The notes beneath the pieces were generated by a model. The model was not told the origin of the DNA. It ran no database searches and saw nothing but the letters and a program-made list of their open reading frames with translations. A stretch of DNA of 64,000 nucleotides from an uncultured Clostridia bacterium. GTDB lineage: Bacteria; Bacillota; Clostridia; Saccharofermentanales; Saccharofermentanaceae. Shown here one piece after another: positions 8,721 through 17,208 of this stretch. The stretch covers positions 43,585 through 107,584 of the forward strand of contig CAMYXF010000008.1 in assembly GCA_947303185.1 (NCBI GenBank), in the 5' to 3' direction. The position numbers were made by a program, and so were the translations under genes. Every line of letters starts with the position of its first letter. The first letter of the stretch is position 1.

Positions 8721-10139
8721 ATGGCTAAGAAGACTACATTTTTCTGTAAGGAATGCGGATATGAGACATCCGGCTGGATGGGCAAATGCCCTGCCTGCGG
8801 CATGTTCAACACTTTTGTCGAAGCGCCTTCCGAGAAGGCTCCCGCAAAGGCAAAGACCGACTCACCCGCATTTACCGCCAACCAGTATTCATGGACAGAT
8901 TCCGCAGTCACGGTAAGACTTAAGGACGCAGGCAAAGAGAATTACAAAAGACATTCCACAGGCATGGAAAGCCTTGACCAGCTCTTCGGCGGCGGTATCA
9001 CCGAAGGCTCAGTAACACTTGTTGCAGGTGAACCCGGCATCGGTAAGTCCACGATCCTCATGCAGCTTGCAGATTCATATCAGGCAGAAGGCGACGTCCT
9101 CTATATCTCAGGCGAGGAATCACCGGCTCAGATCGGCATGCGCGCTGCAAGACTTAAGATCAAAAGAGATATCCTCATCTGCGGCGAGACCAGATTCGAA
9201 GCCATAGCCGAACAGTTAAAGACACATAAGCCCTGTCTTGCGATCATCGATTCAATTCAGACTCTTTATTCAGAACAGGTTGCAGGCACACCCGGTGGCG
9301 TAGCCCAGATAAGAGAAGTTGCAGCAGGACTTATCAGGATCGCTAAGACAAATAACATCACCATCATCATGGTAGGTCACATAGCAAAGGACGGTTCCAT
9401 CGCAGGTCCTAAGACCATCGAGCACATGGTTGATACAGTGCTCGGTTTTGAGGGCGACAGCACAGGCGGATACAGGATCATCCGTTCTGCCAAGAACCGT
9501 TTCGGAAGATCAAACGAGATATGCTTTTTCGAGATGGGCGAAGCAGGACTTATTCCCGTCGACAGTTCCAAAGCGCTGCTCGTTGCAGGAAGACCTCTTA
9601 ACAGCCCCGGATCAGTCCTCACTTCAACACTTGAAGGCAACGACGCATTAACGATCGAAGTACAGGCACTCTGCACACAGACTGTTTATGCCAATCCGCA
9701 GCGAATGACATCAGGCCCTGAAAGAGGCCGTGTCCTCATGCTTCTTGCTGTATGCGAGAAACTTTTAAATCTCGGACTCACATCAATGGATTGTTTTATC
9801 AATGTCATCGGTGGTCTTAAGGTAAGTGATCCTGCTACTGACCTTGCAGTGTGCATAGCAACCGTATCTTCTGCAAGAGGAGTCAGCGTAAGACCCAACA
9901 CGCTCATACTTGGTGAAGTCGGATTATCAGGAGAGATAAGACCTGTCAGCAGAATATTAAAAAGATGCCTTGCTGCAACAAGACTCGGAATCACGACAGT
10001 CGTTCTCCCGGGCAGCTCCAAAGATGCATTGGAGAAGGAACTTGCCAACATTTCAAAGGATTCGTTCGGCGGAAATTCCGCTCCTGAATTCATATATGCG
10101 GACAACCTGAAGGAAGCAGTAGACATACTGTTCTCATGA
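8721..10139 (+). CDS. radA: DNA repair protein RadA (Sms)
   Basis: 472 residues, standard for RadA, a hexameric DnaB-like motor that promotes branch migration in recombination. The domains are in the usual order: an N-terminal C4 zinc finger (CKECGYETSGWMGKCPAC), a RecA-like ATPase with Walker A GEPGIGKS at 103-110, the diagnostic KNRFG motif at 258-262, and a C-terminal Lon-protease-like domain (GEVGLSGEIRPV). All key residues are present. It precedes ispD by 20 bases and probably shares its message, a common pairing in Bacillota. Confidence 0.97.
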   Translation: MAKKTTFFCKECGYETSGWMGKCPACGMFNTFVEAPSEKAPAKAKTDSPAFTANQYSWTDSAVTVRLKDAGKENYKRHSTGMESLDQLFGGGITEGSVTLVAGEPGIGKSTILMQLADSYQAEGDVLYISGEESPAQIGMRAARLKIKRDILICGETRFEAIAEQLKTHKPCLAIIDSIQTLYSEQVAGTPGGVAQIREVAAGLIRIAKTNNITIIMVGHIAKDGSIAGPKTIEHMVDTVLGFEGDSTGGYRIIRSAKNRFGRSNEICFFEMGEAGLIPVDSSKALLVAGRPLNSPGSVLTSTLEGNDALTIEVQALCTQTVYANPQRMTSGPERGRVLMLLAVCEKLLNLGLTSMDCFINVIGGLKVSDPATDLAVCIATVSSARGVSVRPNTLILGEVGLSGEIRPVSRILKRCLAATRLGITTVVLPGSSKDALEKELANISKDSFGGNSAPEFIYADNLKEAVDILFS

Positions 10140-10159
10140 CAAGCCAAGGAGGTGTTCTT

Positions 10160-10909
10160 ATGAATCGCAATTGTTATTTTCTGATACCTGCCGCAGGAAG
10201 CGGAACGCGTATGGGCGCAGGCCAGCCCAAGCTCATGAGAAATGTTGAAGGCAGTCCTGTCATCTTAAGAACATTAGGCGCCGTTGCAGAGATCTGCAGA
10301 AGCAAATACGCCAATTTCGAATACATGATTATCCTCGTTACAACGCCTGACCTCATGGGCACTCTCAAGGCAATGTGCAATGAGTATTTCCCTGACATCG
10401 ACATCGTTTATACGCTTGGCGGAAACACCAGAACAGAATCAGTTTCACTTGGTCTTGGCATGATCAACGATGCAATGCCTGATGACATCGTTCTTGTACA
10501 CGACGGTGCGCGCTGCCTTGTTACTTCAGAGGAGATAAAAGCATGCATCGACGGACTTAAAGAACACGACGTCTGCGCATCTGCTGTTCCCGTTAAGAAT
10601 ACTTTGAAAGAAGTTGAGATCAGTGAGGACGGTCAGGTCAAAGTTACAGGCACTCCTGACAGATCCAGATTCTATGAGATACTTACGCCCCAGGGCTTTA
10701 AATACAAAGACATCAAGGCATGCTATGCAAAAGCAATCGAAGAAGGACTTACAGCAACAGATGACACTGCGCTTGCAGAGCTTCTTAACCTTGATGTTTA
10801 TCTTACAAAGGGACTTTATTCAAATCTGAAGATCACTACTCCGGAAGATATCGCTATTGCTTCCGAGATAGTAAGATCACGTGGCGAGAGCGAACCGTTC
10901 CGCGATTAA
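10160..10909 (+). CDS. ispD: 2-C-methyl-D-erythritol 4-phosphate cytidylyltransferase
   Basis: Transfers CMP from CTP to MEP in the non-mevalonate isoprenoid pathway. The signature IPAAGSGTRMGAGQPKLM is at the N-terminus, with VHDGARCLV and ATDDTALAE further on. The track start at 10136 overlaps the radA stop as ATGA but has no Shine-Dalgarno. The ATG at 10160 has a perfect AAGGAGG seven bases upstream and gives a protein beginning MNRNCYFLIPAAG, so it is preferred (249 residues). Its stop codon abuts that of ispF on the opposite strand. Confidence 0.95.
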   Translation: MNRNCYFLIPAAGSGTRMGAGQPKLMRNVEGSPVILRTLGAVAEICRSKYANFEYMIILVTTPDLMGTLKAMCNEYFPDIDIVYTLGGNTRTESVSLGLGMINDAMPDDIVLVHDGARCLVTSEEIKACIDGLKEHDVCASAVPVKNTLKEVEISEDGQVKVTGTPDRSRFYEILTPQGFKYKDIKACYAKAIEEGLTATDDTALAELLNLDVYLTKGLYSNLKITTPEDIAIASEIVRSRGESEPFRD

Positions 10910-11404
10910 TCAGATTTCTTTCGTGAAAGTAAGGATTACGAATACCTGAATTCCTTCACCTCTACCAAATCCTGTAAGGCCTTCACCGGTCGTTGCCGTG
11001 ATGCCAACTGAAGATACAGGTATTCCCAGAATGTTTCCGATGGATTCTTTCATCGCCGGAATGTGAGGCATGAGCTTCGGGCGGAGACACTCGATAGTGA
11101 TCGAGCAGTGAATGATCTTGCCGTCCTTAAGATATTCAAGTGCTTTATTGAGATATACGGCGCTGTCCTTGATTCCTTTTTCGAGACAGATCTTATCTGC
11201 CTCCCCGCCAAGAATATTTACGCCTGTAAATCCTGAGATTGCATTTGTAATGGCGTGGTAAACCACGTCGCCGTCGCTGTTTGCGAGAATGGGCTTATCG
11301 AAAGGAATGTCGATTCCTCCGAGCTTTATCGTTGTATCGCCGGCAGGTTCTCCGAATCTGTGGCTGTCCTGTCCGATAGTACTGATAGATACGATATTAC
11401 CCAT
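10910..11404 (-). CDS. ispF: 2-C-methyl-D-erythritol 2,4-cyclodiphosphate synthase, divergent
   Basis: 164 residues. Candidate metal ligands are present: Asp13 and His15 (GQDSHRF) and His50 (SDGDVVYH). The C-terminal ATTGEGLTGFGRGEGI resembles the family signature. However, the stretch that is normally DALLGAxxLGDIGxxFPDTD reads NAISGFTGVNILGGEADK, so conserved nucleotide and substrate contacts are altered. This may be a lineage-specific IspF subfamily, and the neighbouring ispD supports the role. It is the last gene of a minus-strand run, ten bases behind the lipoprotein gene, and converges on ispD with no intergenic base. Confidence 0.85.
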   Translation of the reverse strand: MGNIVSISTIGQDSHRFGEPAGDTTIKLGGIDIPFDKPILANSDGDVVYHAITNAISGFTGVNILGGEADKICLEKGIKDSAVYLNKALEYLKDGKIIHCSITIECLRPKLMPHIPAMKESIGNILGIPVSSVGITATTGEGLTGFGRGEGIQVFVILTFTKEI

Positions 11405-11414
11405 AGTTTTTACC

Positions 11415-11948
11415 TCAGCTTATTCCGTTTTCCTGAAGCCATAATAACACATCGTTCATGCTCCAATATTCATAAGAACCGCTGCCGAATATCCGGTCAG
11501 GCTGTCCGGCCCTTATGAGCACGAATTCAGGAACGGCATTGATGTCGTATTTTTCCACGAGGTCACGGTGATCGACAGAGTCGAGCATGACAATATGAAA
11601 TTTTCCGGAATAGTACTGGGCAACGTCTTCGACTGACGCGGTGATCTCGGCGCCTCTTGTATCCATTGAACTGTAGAAATAGATAACAAGAGTATTGCCG
11701 GATGCAAGAAGACCGTTAAGATCTGTTATCTCACGGTACTGGATGCCGTAGATCGGATTGCCGTTGTCGTCGACTTCATCTTCGACAGGCTCATAGACCA
11801 TGCATACGGCATTCCCGCTGTAAGAGTAATCACCGAGATATTCATTCAGGTTGCTGCCTGTGCTCTGCTGCTGTTTTGAAGAACATGAGCAGAGCAGCAC
11901 TAAAGAAAGTGCTATGGCCAGTATTGCCGGAATTAATCTGCGTCTCAC
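11415..11948 (-). CDS. Thioredoxin-fold lipoprotein lacking the CxxC motif
   Basis: 177 residues with a lipoprotein signal peptide ending LLCSC. Residues about 75-170 follow a thioredoxin-like plan: a strand TLVIYFYS, then helix, a strand FHIVMLDS, and the cis-proline segment YDINAVPEFVLI. At the site where thioredoxins carry WCxxC the sequence is SSMDT, so it cannot be a dithiol oxidoreductase and may be a binding or scaffold protein. The start is GTG, overlapping the mrp stop as GTGA; the Shine-Dalgarno is poor, which suggests translational coupling. The fold call is inferred from pattern. Confidence 0.7.
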   Translation of the reverse strand: MRRRLIPAILAIALSLVLLCSCSSKQQQSTGSNLNEYLGDYSYSGNAVCMVYEPVEDEVDDNGNPIYGIQYREITDLNGLLASGNTLVIYFYSSMDTRGAEITASVEDVAQYYSGKFHIVMLDSVDHRDLVEKYDINAVPEFVLIRAGQPDRIFGSGSYEYWSMNDVLLWLQENGIS

Positions 11949-12793
11949 TTTTCGATAAGTCCGATGATCATTTCCGTTGTGCCAGCAAGGAGGTCTTCAG
12001 AGACCTTCTCGGCATTACCGGAGTCAACAAGTTTAGTAACTTCGGGATCGAGCGGAAGCTTGTCTGTTACCTTGGAACCGATCTCTGCAGCAGACTTCTC
12101 GATGGAAGAACCGTCGCCGTAGAGTCTGATCTCGTCACCGCAGTGAGGGCACTTGATGAAGCTCATGTTCTCGACCATGCCGAGAACCGGAACCTTCATC
12201 ATGGAAGCCATGTTGCGGGCCTTATTTACGATCATGGATACGAGATCCTGGCTTGTTGCTACGAGAACGATACCGTCTACAGGGAAAGACTGGAACAATG
12301 TGAGAGGAACGTCACCTGTTCCCGGAGGCATGTCGATGAGGAGAACATCTAATGTTTCCCAGTTTGTCTGGCCCCAGAACTGCTTAAGAAGTGAGCTCAA
12401 TACAGGGCCTCTCCAGATTACGGGTGCCTCTTTATTCTCGAGAACGAGATTTACGCTGACAGCCTTGATTCCCGTAGCTGTCTCGGCAGGAACGATGAGC
12501 TGGTCATCTGTAGCTCTGAGGTTCTCTGTAAGACCGAAAGACTGAGGGATCGAAGGTCCTGTAATATCGGCATCCATGATACCGACCTTATAGCCTTTTC
12601 TCGCGAGCTGTACTGCGAGAACTGAAGTAACGAAAGATTTACCTACTCCGCCCTTACCGCTTGCAACACCGATAACTGTCTTGATGGATGAACCTGCTGC
12701 GAGGGGATCTTTTGTGATACCGTTTGCAGAAGGACAAGTATCCTGGGATGTGCAGCCGCTCTTTGAAGGGCATGAATCACATGCTGATGACAT
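11945..12793 (-). CDS. mrp: Mrp/NBP35-family iron-sulfur cluster carrier ATPase
   Basis: A deviant Walker A P-loop ATPase (SGKGGVGKSF) of the Mrp/ApbC/NBP35 group, which carries and delivers Fe-S clusters. The N-terminus has four cysteines (C-x2-C-x5-C-x5-C within the first 20 residues), and a CPHC lies near residue 215 for bridging-cluster binding. MPPGTGD and the switch motifs are intact. The track start at 12892 lies inside the upstream gene. The ATG at 12793 has AAGGAGG six bases upstream and starts MSSACDSCPSK, so it is chosen (282 residues). It has its own strong promoter. Confidence 0.92.
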   Translation of the reverse strand: MSSACDSCPSKSGCTSQDTCPSANGITKDPLAAGSSIKTVIGVASGKGGVGKSFVTSVLAVQLARKGYKVGIMDADITGPSIPQSFGLTENLRATDDQLIVPAETATGIKAVSVNLVLENKEAPVIWRGPVLSSLLKQFWGQTNWETLDVLLIDMPPGTGDVPLTLFQSFPVDGIVLVATSQDLVSMIVNKARNMASMMKVPVLGMVENMSFIKCPHCGDEIRLYGDGSSIEKSAAEIGSKVTDKLPLDPEVTKLVDSGNAEKVSEDLLAGTTEMIIGLIEK

Positions 12794-12823
12794 AATATGC
12801 CTCCTTATGTATATAACTCGACT

Positions 12824-12852
12824 ATTATAAGTAATGCCTATGCCTTTTTCAA
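12824..12852 (-). promoter_or_regulatory. Sigma-A type promoter for mrp
   Basis: On the minus strand TTGAAA, 17 bases, then TATAAT: near-consensus spacing and hexamers. It overlaps the final codons of the CmpB-like gene and would start mrp, the lipoprotein gene and ispF. Confidence 0.75.
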
Positions 12853-13823
12853 TTTGAATCAGATGAGGCTTCATTCTCATCATCGATATCAAAGATCTCG
12901 TCGTTTCCGGACTCAGTCTTTCTCTTGATGAATTTCATGACGGCAGCACCTGCGTCAGTAGATCTTACCCAGACGACTCTTACGAGACGCTGCTCGTTTT
13001 TCTTGAATGAATGTACGAGAGAACCCACTGCACTCGAAGCCTGTGCCTTGGCGCGTCTCAAGCTCTCTTTCTCGACTTCGGTGAACTGGTTGGCAAAAGC
13101 CTTCTCCTCTGCCCTGTGCTGCGCAGCAAGTTCTTTTTCCTGCTGGCGGTTCTCGGCGATCAGTTTCCTGTATTGTTCGTAGTGGTTTCTCGTAGGTTCG
13201 CTTACGGTAACGATAGTATCGACCGCACCGTAGATCTGGGAACCGATCTTGTCGGATACGGCTTTTGTACCTGAAACGACTTTCTCCATAGCAGCGAACT
13301 TCTTCTTGAATCCGATGATGGTAATGATCGTCGTTACGAGGTCGATGACCAGAATAACCGTGAAGAAAATGAGTATGCCTATTCTGATGGGGTAGTTAAT
13401 ATGGGCAATGATCCACTTTACCGTAGGATGCAGGACATACATGCCGAGAGATGCTGCAATACCCCAGTAGATGAAGAATCTTAAGCAGATGTAACCTCCG
13501 ATATTGAGCTTGTAATCGGAATAATCCCACCAGCGCATATGGAAAGCGTGATAAAGAATGAGACCAGCGATAAGCTCGACGATCGTACATGCCGTAGCCA
13601 TACCGAAGAACAGGATAAGGAAGTTATCCTTGAACGGCTCGAAAAACCAGATGGCAGCATAAAAGCCCAGTCCGTAAACGGGGCACAAAGGGCCTGCAAG
13701 GAATCCTCTGTTGATGAACTTGCCTTCGGTGATGCCGTAATAGATAACTTCAATAACCCAGCCAACGAAGCTGTAAATGAAGAACATCAGATATGAATCG
13801 ATAAAAGGATACGGAAGTGTCAT
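12849..13823 (-). CDS. CmpB-like multi-pass membrane protein (putative ABC transporter type IV family)
   Basis: 324 residues. The N-terminal 180 residues hold about five membrane segments with family-typical stretches: FFIYSFVGWVIEVIYYG, INRGFLAGPLCPVYG and RWWDYSD. These fit the PF06541 family, named for a possible ABC transporter link but of unproven function. The C-terminal part is cytoplasmic, charged and probably coiled-coil (QQEKELAAQHRAEEKAF). The start overlaps the methyltransferase stop as ATGA, so the two are translationally coupled. Confidence 0.75.
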   Translation of the reverse strand: MTLPYPFIDSYLMFFIYSFVGWVIEVIYYGITEGKFINRGFLAGPLCPVYGLGFYAAIWFFEPFKDNFLILFFGMATACTIVELIAGLILYHAFHMRWWDYSDYKLNIGGYICLRFFIYWGIAASLGMYVLHPTVKWIIAHINYPIRIGILIFFTVILVIDLVTTIITIIGFKKKFAAMEKVVSGTKAVSDKIGSQIYGAVDTIVTVSEPTRNHYEQYRKLIAENRQQEKELAAQHRAEEKAFANQFTEVEKESLRRAKAQASSAVGSLVHSFKKNEQRLVRVVWVRSTDAGAAVMKFIKRKTESGNDEIFDIDDENEASSDSN

Positions 13824-14431
13824 TCTTTTCTAGCCCTCATTACTCTGTAGCCGCCGTCGATCGCAAGAGTCTCGCAATTGCCGAACAGCTCATTAAGTTT
13901 ATCCATCGTTGAAGGCGCGCCCTGCTTGCGCTGGAGCACGACATAAAGATATCCGCCGGGATTAAGGACTTCAAAAGACTGCTCGTAAAAAGCGAACACC
14001 GTCTTCTTTCCTGCTCTTACCGGAGGATTTGTTGCGATGATGTCGAAGTGCTCATCTCTTACACCGAATAAGATATCGCTGGACATGAATCTGCAGTTCA
14101 CGCCGTTTTGAACGCAGTTCTCTCTTGCAAGCGCAACTGCTCTTGAATTGATGTCTACGCCTGTTACGTCAAAAGCCATGAAGCATGACTTGATGACTAT
14201 TCCTACGATGCCGACACCGCAGCCGAGGTCTACAAAACGTTCCATCTTGGGGCCTCTTGCCTTGATGTCTTTTACGAGTGTGTCGATGAGAAGATTGGTG
14301 CCGAAATCAACTTCCTTTCTGGAGAACACGGAAGTGTCCGTGAAGAACTCAAAGTTGATACCGTTCATTCTGTACGGGATCATCTTGCGGTCTGAAGGAG
14401 TTGTCGGATTGGGATCAAAATACTGTGTCAT
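13820..14431 (-). CDS. RsmC-like class I SAM-dependent methyltransferase
   Basis: Residues about 60-70 hold the SAM-binding motif I (FVDLGCGVGIVGI) and the catalytic motif is TNPPVRAGKK, as in RsmC-type N2-guanine rRNA methyltransferases. Target specificity cannot be read from the sequence. The track start (14485) is a TTG with no ribosome site. The ATG at 14431 (MTQYFDPNP) is closer to family N-termini, but its Shine-Dalgarno is also weak, so the start is uncertain. The gene overlaps the CmpB-like gene by four bases. Confidence 0.85.
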   Translation of the reverse strand: MTQYFDPNPTTPSDRKMIPYRMNGINFEFFTDTSVFSRKEVDFGTNLLIDTLVKDIKARGPKMERFVDLGCGVGIVGIVIKSCFMAFDVTGVDINSRAVALARENCVQNGVNCRFMSSDILFGVRDEHFDIIATNPPVRAGKKTVFAFYEQSFEVLNPGGYLYVVLQRKQGAPSTMDKLNELFGNCETLAIDGGYRVMRARKE

Positions 14432-14533
14432 GGTAACCTGTTCTTTAAACCTGTCTTTTCCATTACGAGCATAAGCGGGAAACAACGAACTTAATGCGTC
14501 TTCTGTTTTTTGACTGACCGGTCTCTGTCATAA

Positions 14534-15493
14534 TCACATCATTGAGCGGATCGTATCGTTGATCTGCGCAATCCTTGTTGTTCTGAACCAGGGCATTTCA
14601 GGAGCCTGGATGAGACCGTTTGAGATTGCTTTTGCGCAACTCTCAAACTCATAAACATATCCGTGGAGGAAATCCTTGTCAGCCTCAACTTCTTCGATAA
14701 GCTTATCGTCATTGGAATAGATGGCAATCTTACGGTAATTGTTGATGTTGGTGAACTTGATCTTTCCCTTCTCGCCTACTACAACACCGTCCTTATCGGT
14801 ATCAGCGCACATGGTAACGTAGAAGTTACCGAGAATACTTCCGTCTTCGGACTCAAGACAATAAGATGTATCCCTGTCGATTCCGGAAGATACTGTTCTT
14901 GCGAAAACCCTGGATACCTTTATGTCATTGCCCATGAAAGAGAGCGCGAAGTTAGTTGTGTAAACACCGAGATCAAGATAGCTTCCGCCACCCAAAACGG
15001 TGCTGTTAAGTCTGGGTACTGCAGCAATGTCATATCCTAAGTTTGCGGATACATATTTAACTGCGCCGATCCTTCCCTTCTCGATCCATTCGAGAGCCTT
15101 CATGTGGAGAGGCTGGTATGAAGTCCACATTGCTTCAGCAACGAAAACGCCTCTGTTCTTAGCTTCGAAAAAGATGCTGTCTGCTTCTGCCTTGCTCATG
15201 GCAAAAGGCTTTTCAACAAGGATGTTCTTGTATTCCTTGATGCACATGATCGCATGTTCGTAGTGATATGTGTTAGGTGTTGCGATATATACGAGGTCGA
15301 TCTCATCTGAAGCTGCAAGCTTCTCGTAACCTGTAAAGACTTTTGCTTCAGGGCAGTGAGCAGCAGCGAACTTCTTCGCCTTGTTTCTTTCTCTGGAAGC
15401 AACGCCTGCGATTACTACCTTCTTATTGCCTTTTAAGCTGTCTGCGATTTTGGCTGCTATGGTTCCGCAACCGAGAATACCGACTCTGAGCAT
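14534..15493 (-). CDS. Gfo/Idh/MocA family NAD(P)-dependent oxidoreductase
   Basis: 319 residues with an N-terminal Rossmann fold (GILGCGTIAAKIA) and the family's EKPFAMS motif near residue 92-98, whose lysine is catalytic. A substrate-binding alpha/beta domain follows (GGGSYLDLGVY). Members oxidise sugars, inositols or biliverdin-like compounds; the substrate here is unknown. It heads a minus-strand run behind a clear promoter. Confidence 0.9.
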   Translation of the reverse strand: MLRVGILGCGTIAAKIADSLKGNKKVVIAGVASRERNKAKKFAAAHCPEAKVFTGYEKLAASDEIDLVYIATPNTYHYEHAIMCIKEYKNILVEKPFAMSKAEADSIFFEAKNRGVFVAEAMWTSYQPLHMKALEWIEKGRIGAVKYVSANLGYDIAAVPRLNSTVLGGGSYLDLGVYTTNFALSFMGNDIKVSRVFARTVSSGIDRDTSYCLESEDGSILGNFYVTMCADTDKDGVVVGEKGKIKFTNINNYRKIAIYSNDDKLIEEVEADKDFLHGYVYEFESCAKAISNGLIQAPEMPWFRTTRIAQINDTIRSMM

Positions 15494-15536
15494 ATTTACA
15501 AACCTCTTTATTATTTATATAAAGTGCAACTCTCTA

Positions 15537-15565
15537 ATTGTATTTAGCGCATTACAATGTGTCAA
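15537..15565 (-). promoter_or_regulatory. Sigma-A type promoter for the Gfo/Idh/MocA gene
   Basis: Perfect TTGACA, 17 bases, TACAAT on the minus strand, about 44 bases before the ATG at 15493. The next genes in the run may share this promoter. Confidence 0.75.
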
Positions 15566-15652
15566 TCTATGTTTTGAACAACCGCTTTTATATGGACATT
15601 CACGGACTCTTGCTTTATTTTATTGCAAAAGATATCAGTTAAGAGGGTTAGT

Positions 15653-16570
15653 GTGACCATTAAATTTCTGGACAAGTTATCGCCCCGTAAAAGAGGCATA
15701 GTATTTCTTCTGCTGTCGTCATTCTCGTTCGCGTGCATGGCTTTGTTCATTAACCTTGCAGGAGACATGCCTGTTTTCCAGAAAGCGTTTTTCAGAAACC
15801 TTGTTGCGATCATCATGTCTTATACGATTCTTGCAAGGTCGCCTGAGAAGTTCAAGTTCAAAAAGAAGTCTCTGCCCTATATGTTCATGCGCGCGCTATT
15901 CGGCACGATAAGCGTCATCTGCAACTTCTATGCGATATCTTCCACGAACATTTCAGATGCAATGATGCTTAACAAGCTCTCGCCGTTCTTTGCGATGCTG
16001 ACTTCGATAATAATCCTTAAGGAAGCTGCAGACGGTTTCCAGTGGGCATGCATCCTCACTGCCATAGCAGGCGCGGTATTTGTCGTAAAGCCTTCGTTCC
16101 TTTTCGGAACCATGGGAGCAGAGGGAGGTTCGTTCTTAACTCTTTCAATCGCCCTTATCGGAGGAATCTTTGCAGGCATCGCTTATGCGTTCTTAAGAAA
16201 AGCGACCGTCACGGGCGAGCGCGGCATTGTTGTCGTCGCATTCTTTTCGACATTCTCATGTATCTCACTGATTCCGTTCATCATCTTTACTTATCAGCCG
16301 ATCACATGGATGCAGTTTTTCTTCTGCTGCATGACAGGCGTTTCCGCATGCTTCGGACAGATATTCATCACGTCCGCTTATTCGGCATGTCCTGCAAAGG
16401 AGATATCCATATACGACTATTCGACCGTAATCTTTACGGCCTTACTGGGTCTTGTCTTCCTGGGTGAGATCCCTGATTTCTTAAGCATAATCGGATACGT
16501 CATCATCATTGGCGCATCCGTGCTGAACTACTTATATAACAATAATCACTTGAGATTTAAAAAGTCCTGA
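15653..16570 (+). CDS. EamA/DMT-superfamily membrane transporter
   Basis: 305 residues with about ten hydrophobic segments in two EamA repeats. Typical stretches are FINLAGDMPVFQKAFFRN in the first repeat and ALLGLVFLGEIPD in the last. Such proteins export metabolites or drugs; the substrate is unknown. The track start (15623) is a TTG without a ribosome site. A GTG at 15653 has GAGGG five bases upstream and gives MTIKFLDKLSPRKRG, so it is preferred. Its 3' end overlaps the convergent HAD gene by 25 bases. Confidence 0.88.
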   Translation: MTIKFLDKLSPRKRGIVFLLLSSFSFACMALFINLAGDMPVFQKAFFRNLVAIIMSYTILARSPEKFKFKKKSLPYMFMRALFGTISVICNFYAISSTNISDAMMLNKLSPFFAMLTSIIILKEAADGFQWACILTAIAGAVFVVKPSFLFGTMGAEGGSFLTLSIALIGGIFAGIAYAFLRKATVTGERGIVVVAFFSTFSCISLIPFIIFTYQPITWMQFFFCCMTGVSACFGQIFITSAYSACPAKEISIYDYSTVIFTALLGLVFLGEIPDFLSIIGYVIIIGASVLNYLYNNNHLRFKKS

Positions 16571-17208
16571 ACGTCTTTAAGTGACGGGAGGATAATGTCC
16601 GCAAGTCCCTTCATCTCTTCATCAGGCTGGATAATGTCCGGCACCATTATCGTATAAAGGCCTGAAGCCTTGCACGATCTTACGCCGTTAAATGAATCTT
16701 CAAGTCCTACTCCCTCTTCCGGCTTTACGCCAAGCGCGTCACACGCAAGAAGGAATATCTCCGGATCAGGCTTTGACTTGGTAACCTGGTCTCCGCATAC
16801 GCATGTATCGAAGTAAGGAAGTGCGCCTAATGTCGCCATCTGTGAAGTAACTTCTTCCCTTGTTGAAGAAGAAGCGATTGCGATCTTCATGCCGGCATTT
16901 TTCATTGCGCTCAAAAGCTCAATAGTGTGAGGTTTCAAAGGCACTTTGCCTTCGGCAGCAAGTCCGTTATAGATCTCACGGAGCTCTTTTTCGTAGCGGT
17001 CACCGGGCTCGCCGTAGACTCTCTCGAACTCGTCGATTGTTGCCTTTTTATTCTTGCCGATAACGCTGATGCCGTAAGGAATGATGTCCTTAAAACCGTA
17101 CTTTTCACCTATCTTTTCCCAGCATTTCAGGACTGTCCTCTCTGAATCGAGGATCAGTCCGTCCATGTCGAAAATTGCTGCTTTGAACTGCCTGTTGATG
17201 GTCTCCAT
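16546..17208 (-). CDS. HAD-superfamily hydrolase (beta-phosphoglucomutase-like)
   Basis: 220 residues. Motif I is FDMDGLILDSE, motif II IASSSTREE, motif III lysine in KSKPDPEIF, and motif IV GLEDSFNGVRS. The cap domain after motif I and the overall size match subfamily IA phosphatases and phosphoglucomutases. Glycine is not diagnostic, so phosphatase or mutase remains open. The start overlaps the carB-dapF stop (TGATG), making it the last gene of the long minus-strand run. Confidence 0.88.
   Translation of the reverse strand: METINRQFKAAIFDMDGLILDSERTVLKCWEKIGEKYGFKDIIPYGISVIGKNKKATIDEFERVYGEPGDRYEKELREIYNGLAAEGKVPLKPHTIELLSAMKNAGMKIAIASSSTREEVTSQMATLGALPYFDTCVCGDQVTKSKPDPEIFLLACDALGVKPEEGVGLEDSFNGVRSCKASGLYTIMVPDIIQPDEEMKGLADIILPSLKDVQDFLNLK

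Noticed and set aside
10136-10159. ispD start overlapping the radA stop
   Set aside because: ATGA overlap is attractive but lacks a Shine-Dalgarno; AAGGAGG sits seven bases before the ATG at 10160.
12794-12892. N-terminal extension of Mrp in the ORF track
   Set aside because: It overlaps the upstream gene and its promoter; the ATG at 12793 has a perfect ribosome site and the expected cysteine-rich N-terminus.
16546-16570. Frameshift or assembly error at the EamA/HAD overlap
   Set aside because: Both proteins end at normal family lengths; a 25-base convergent overlap of stops is common.
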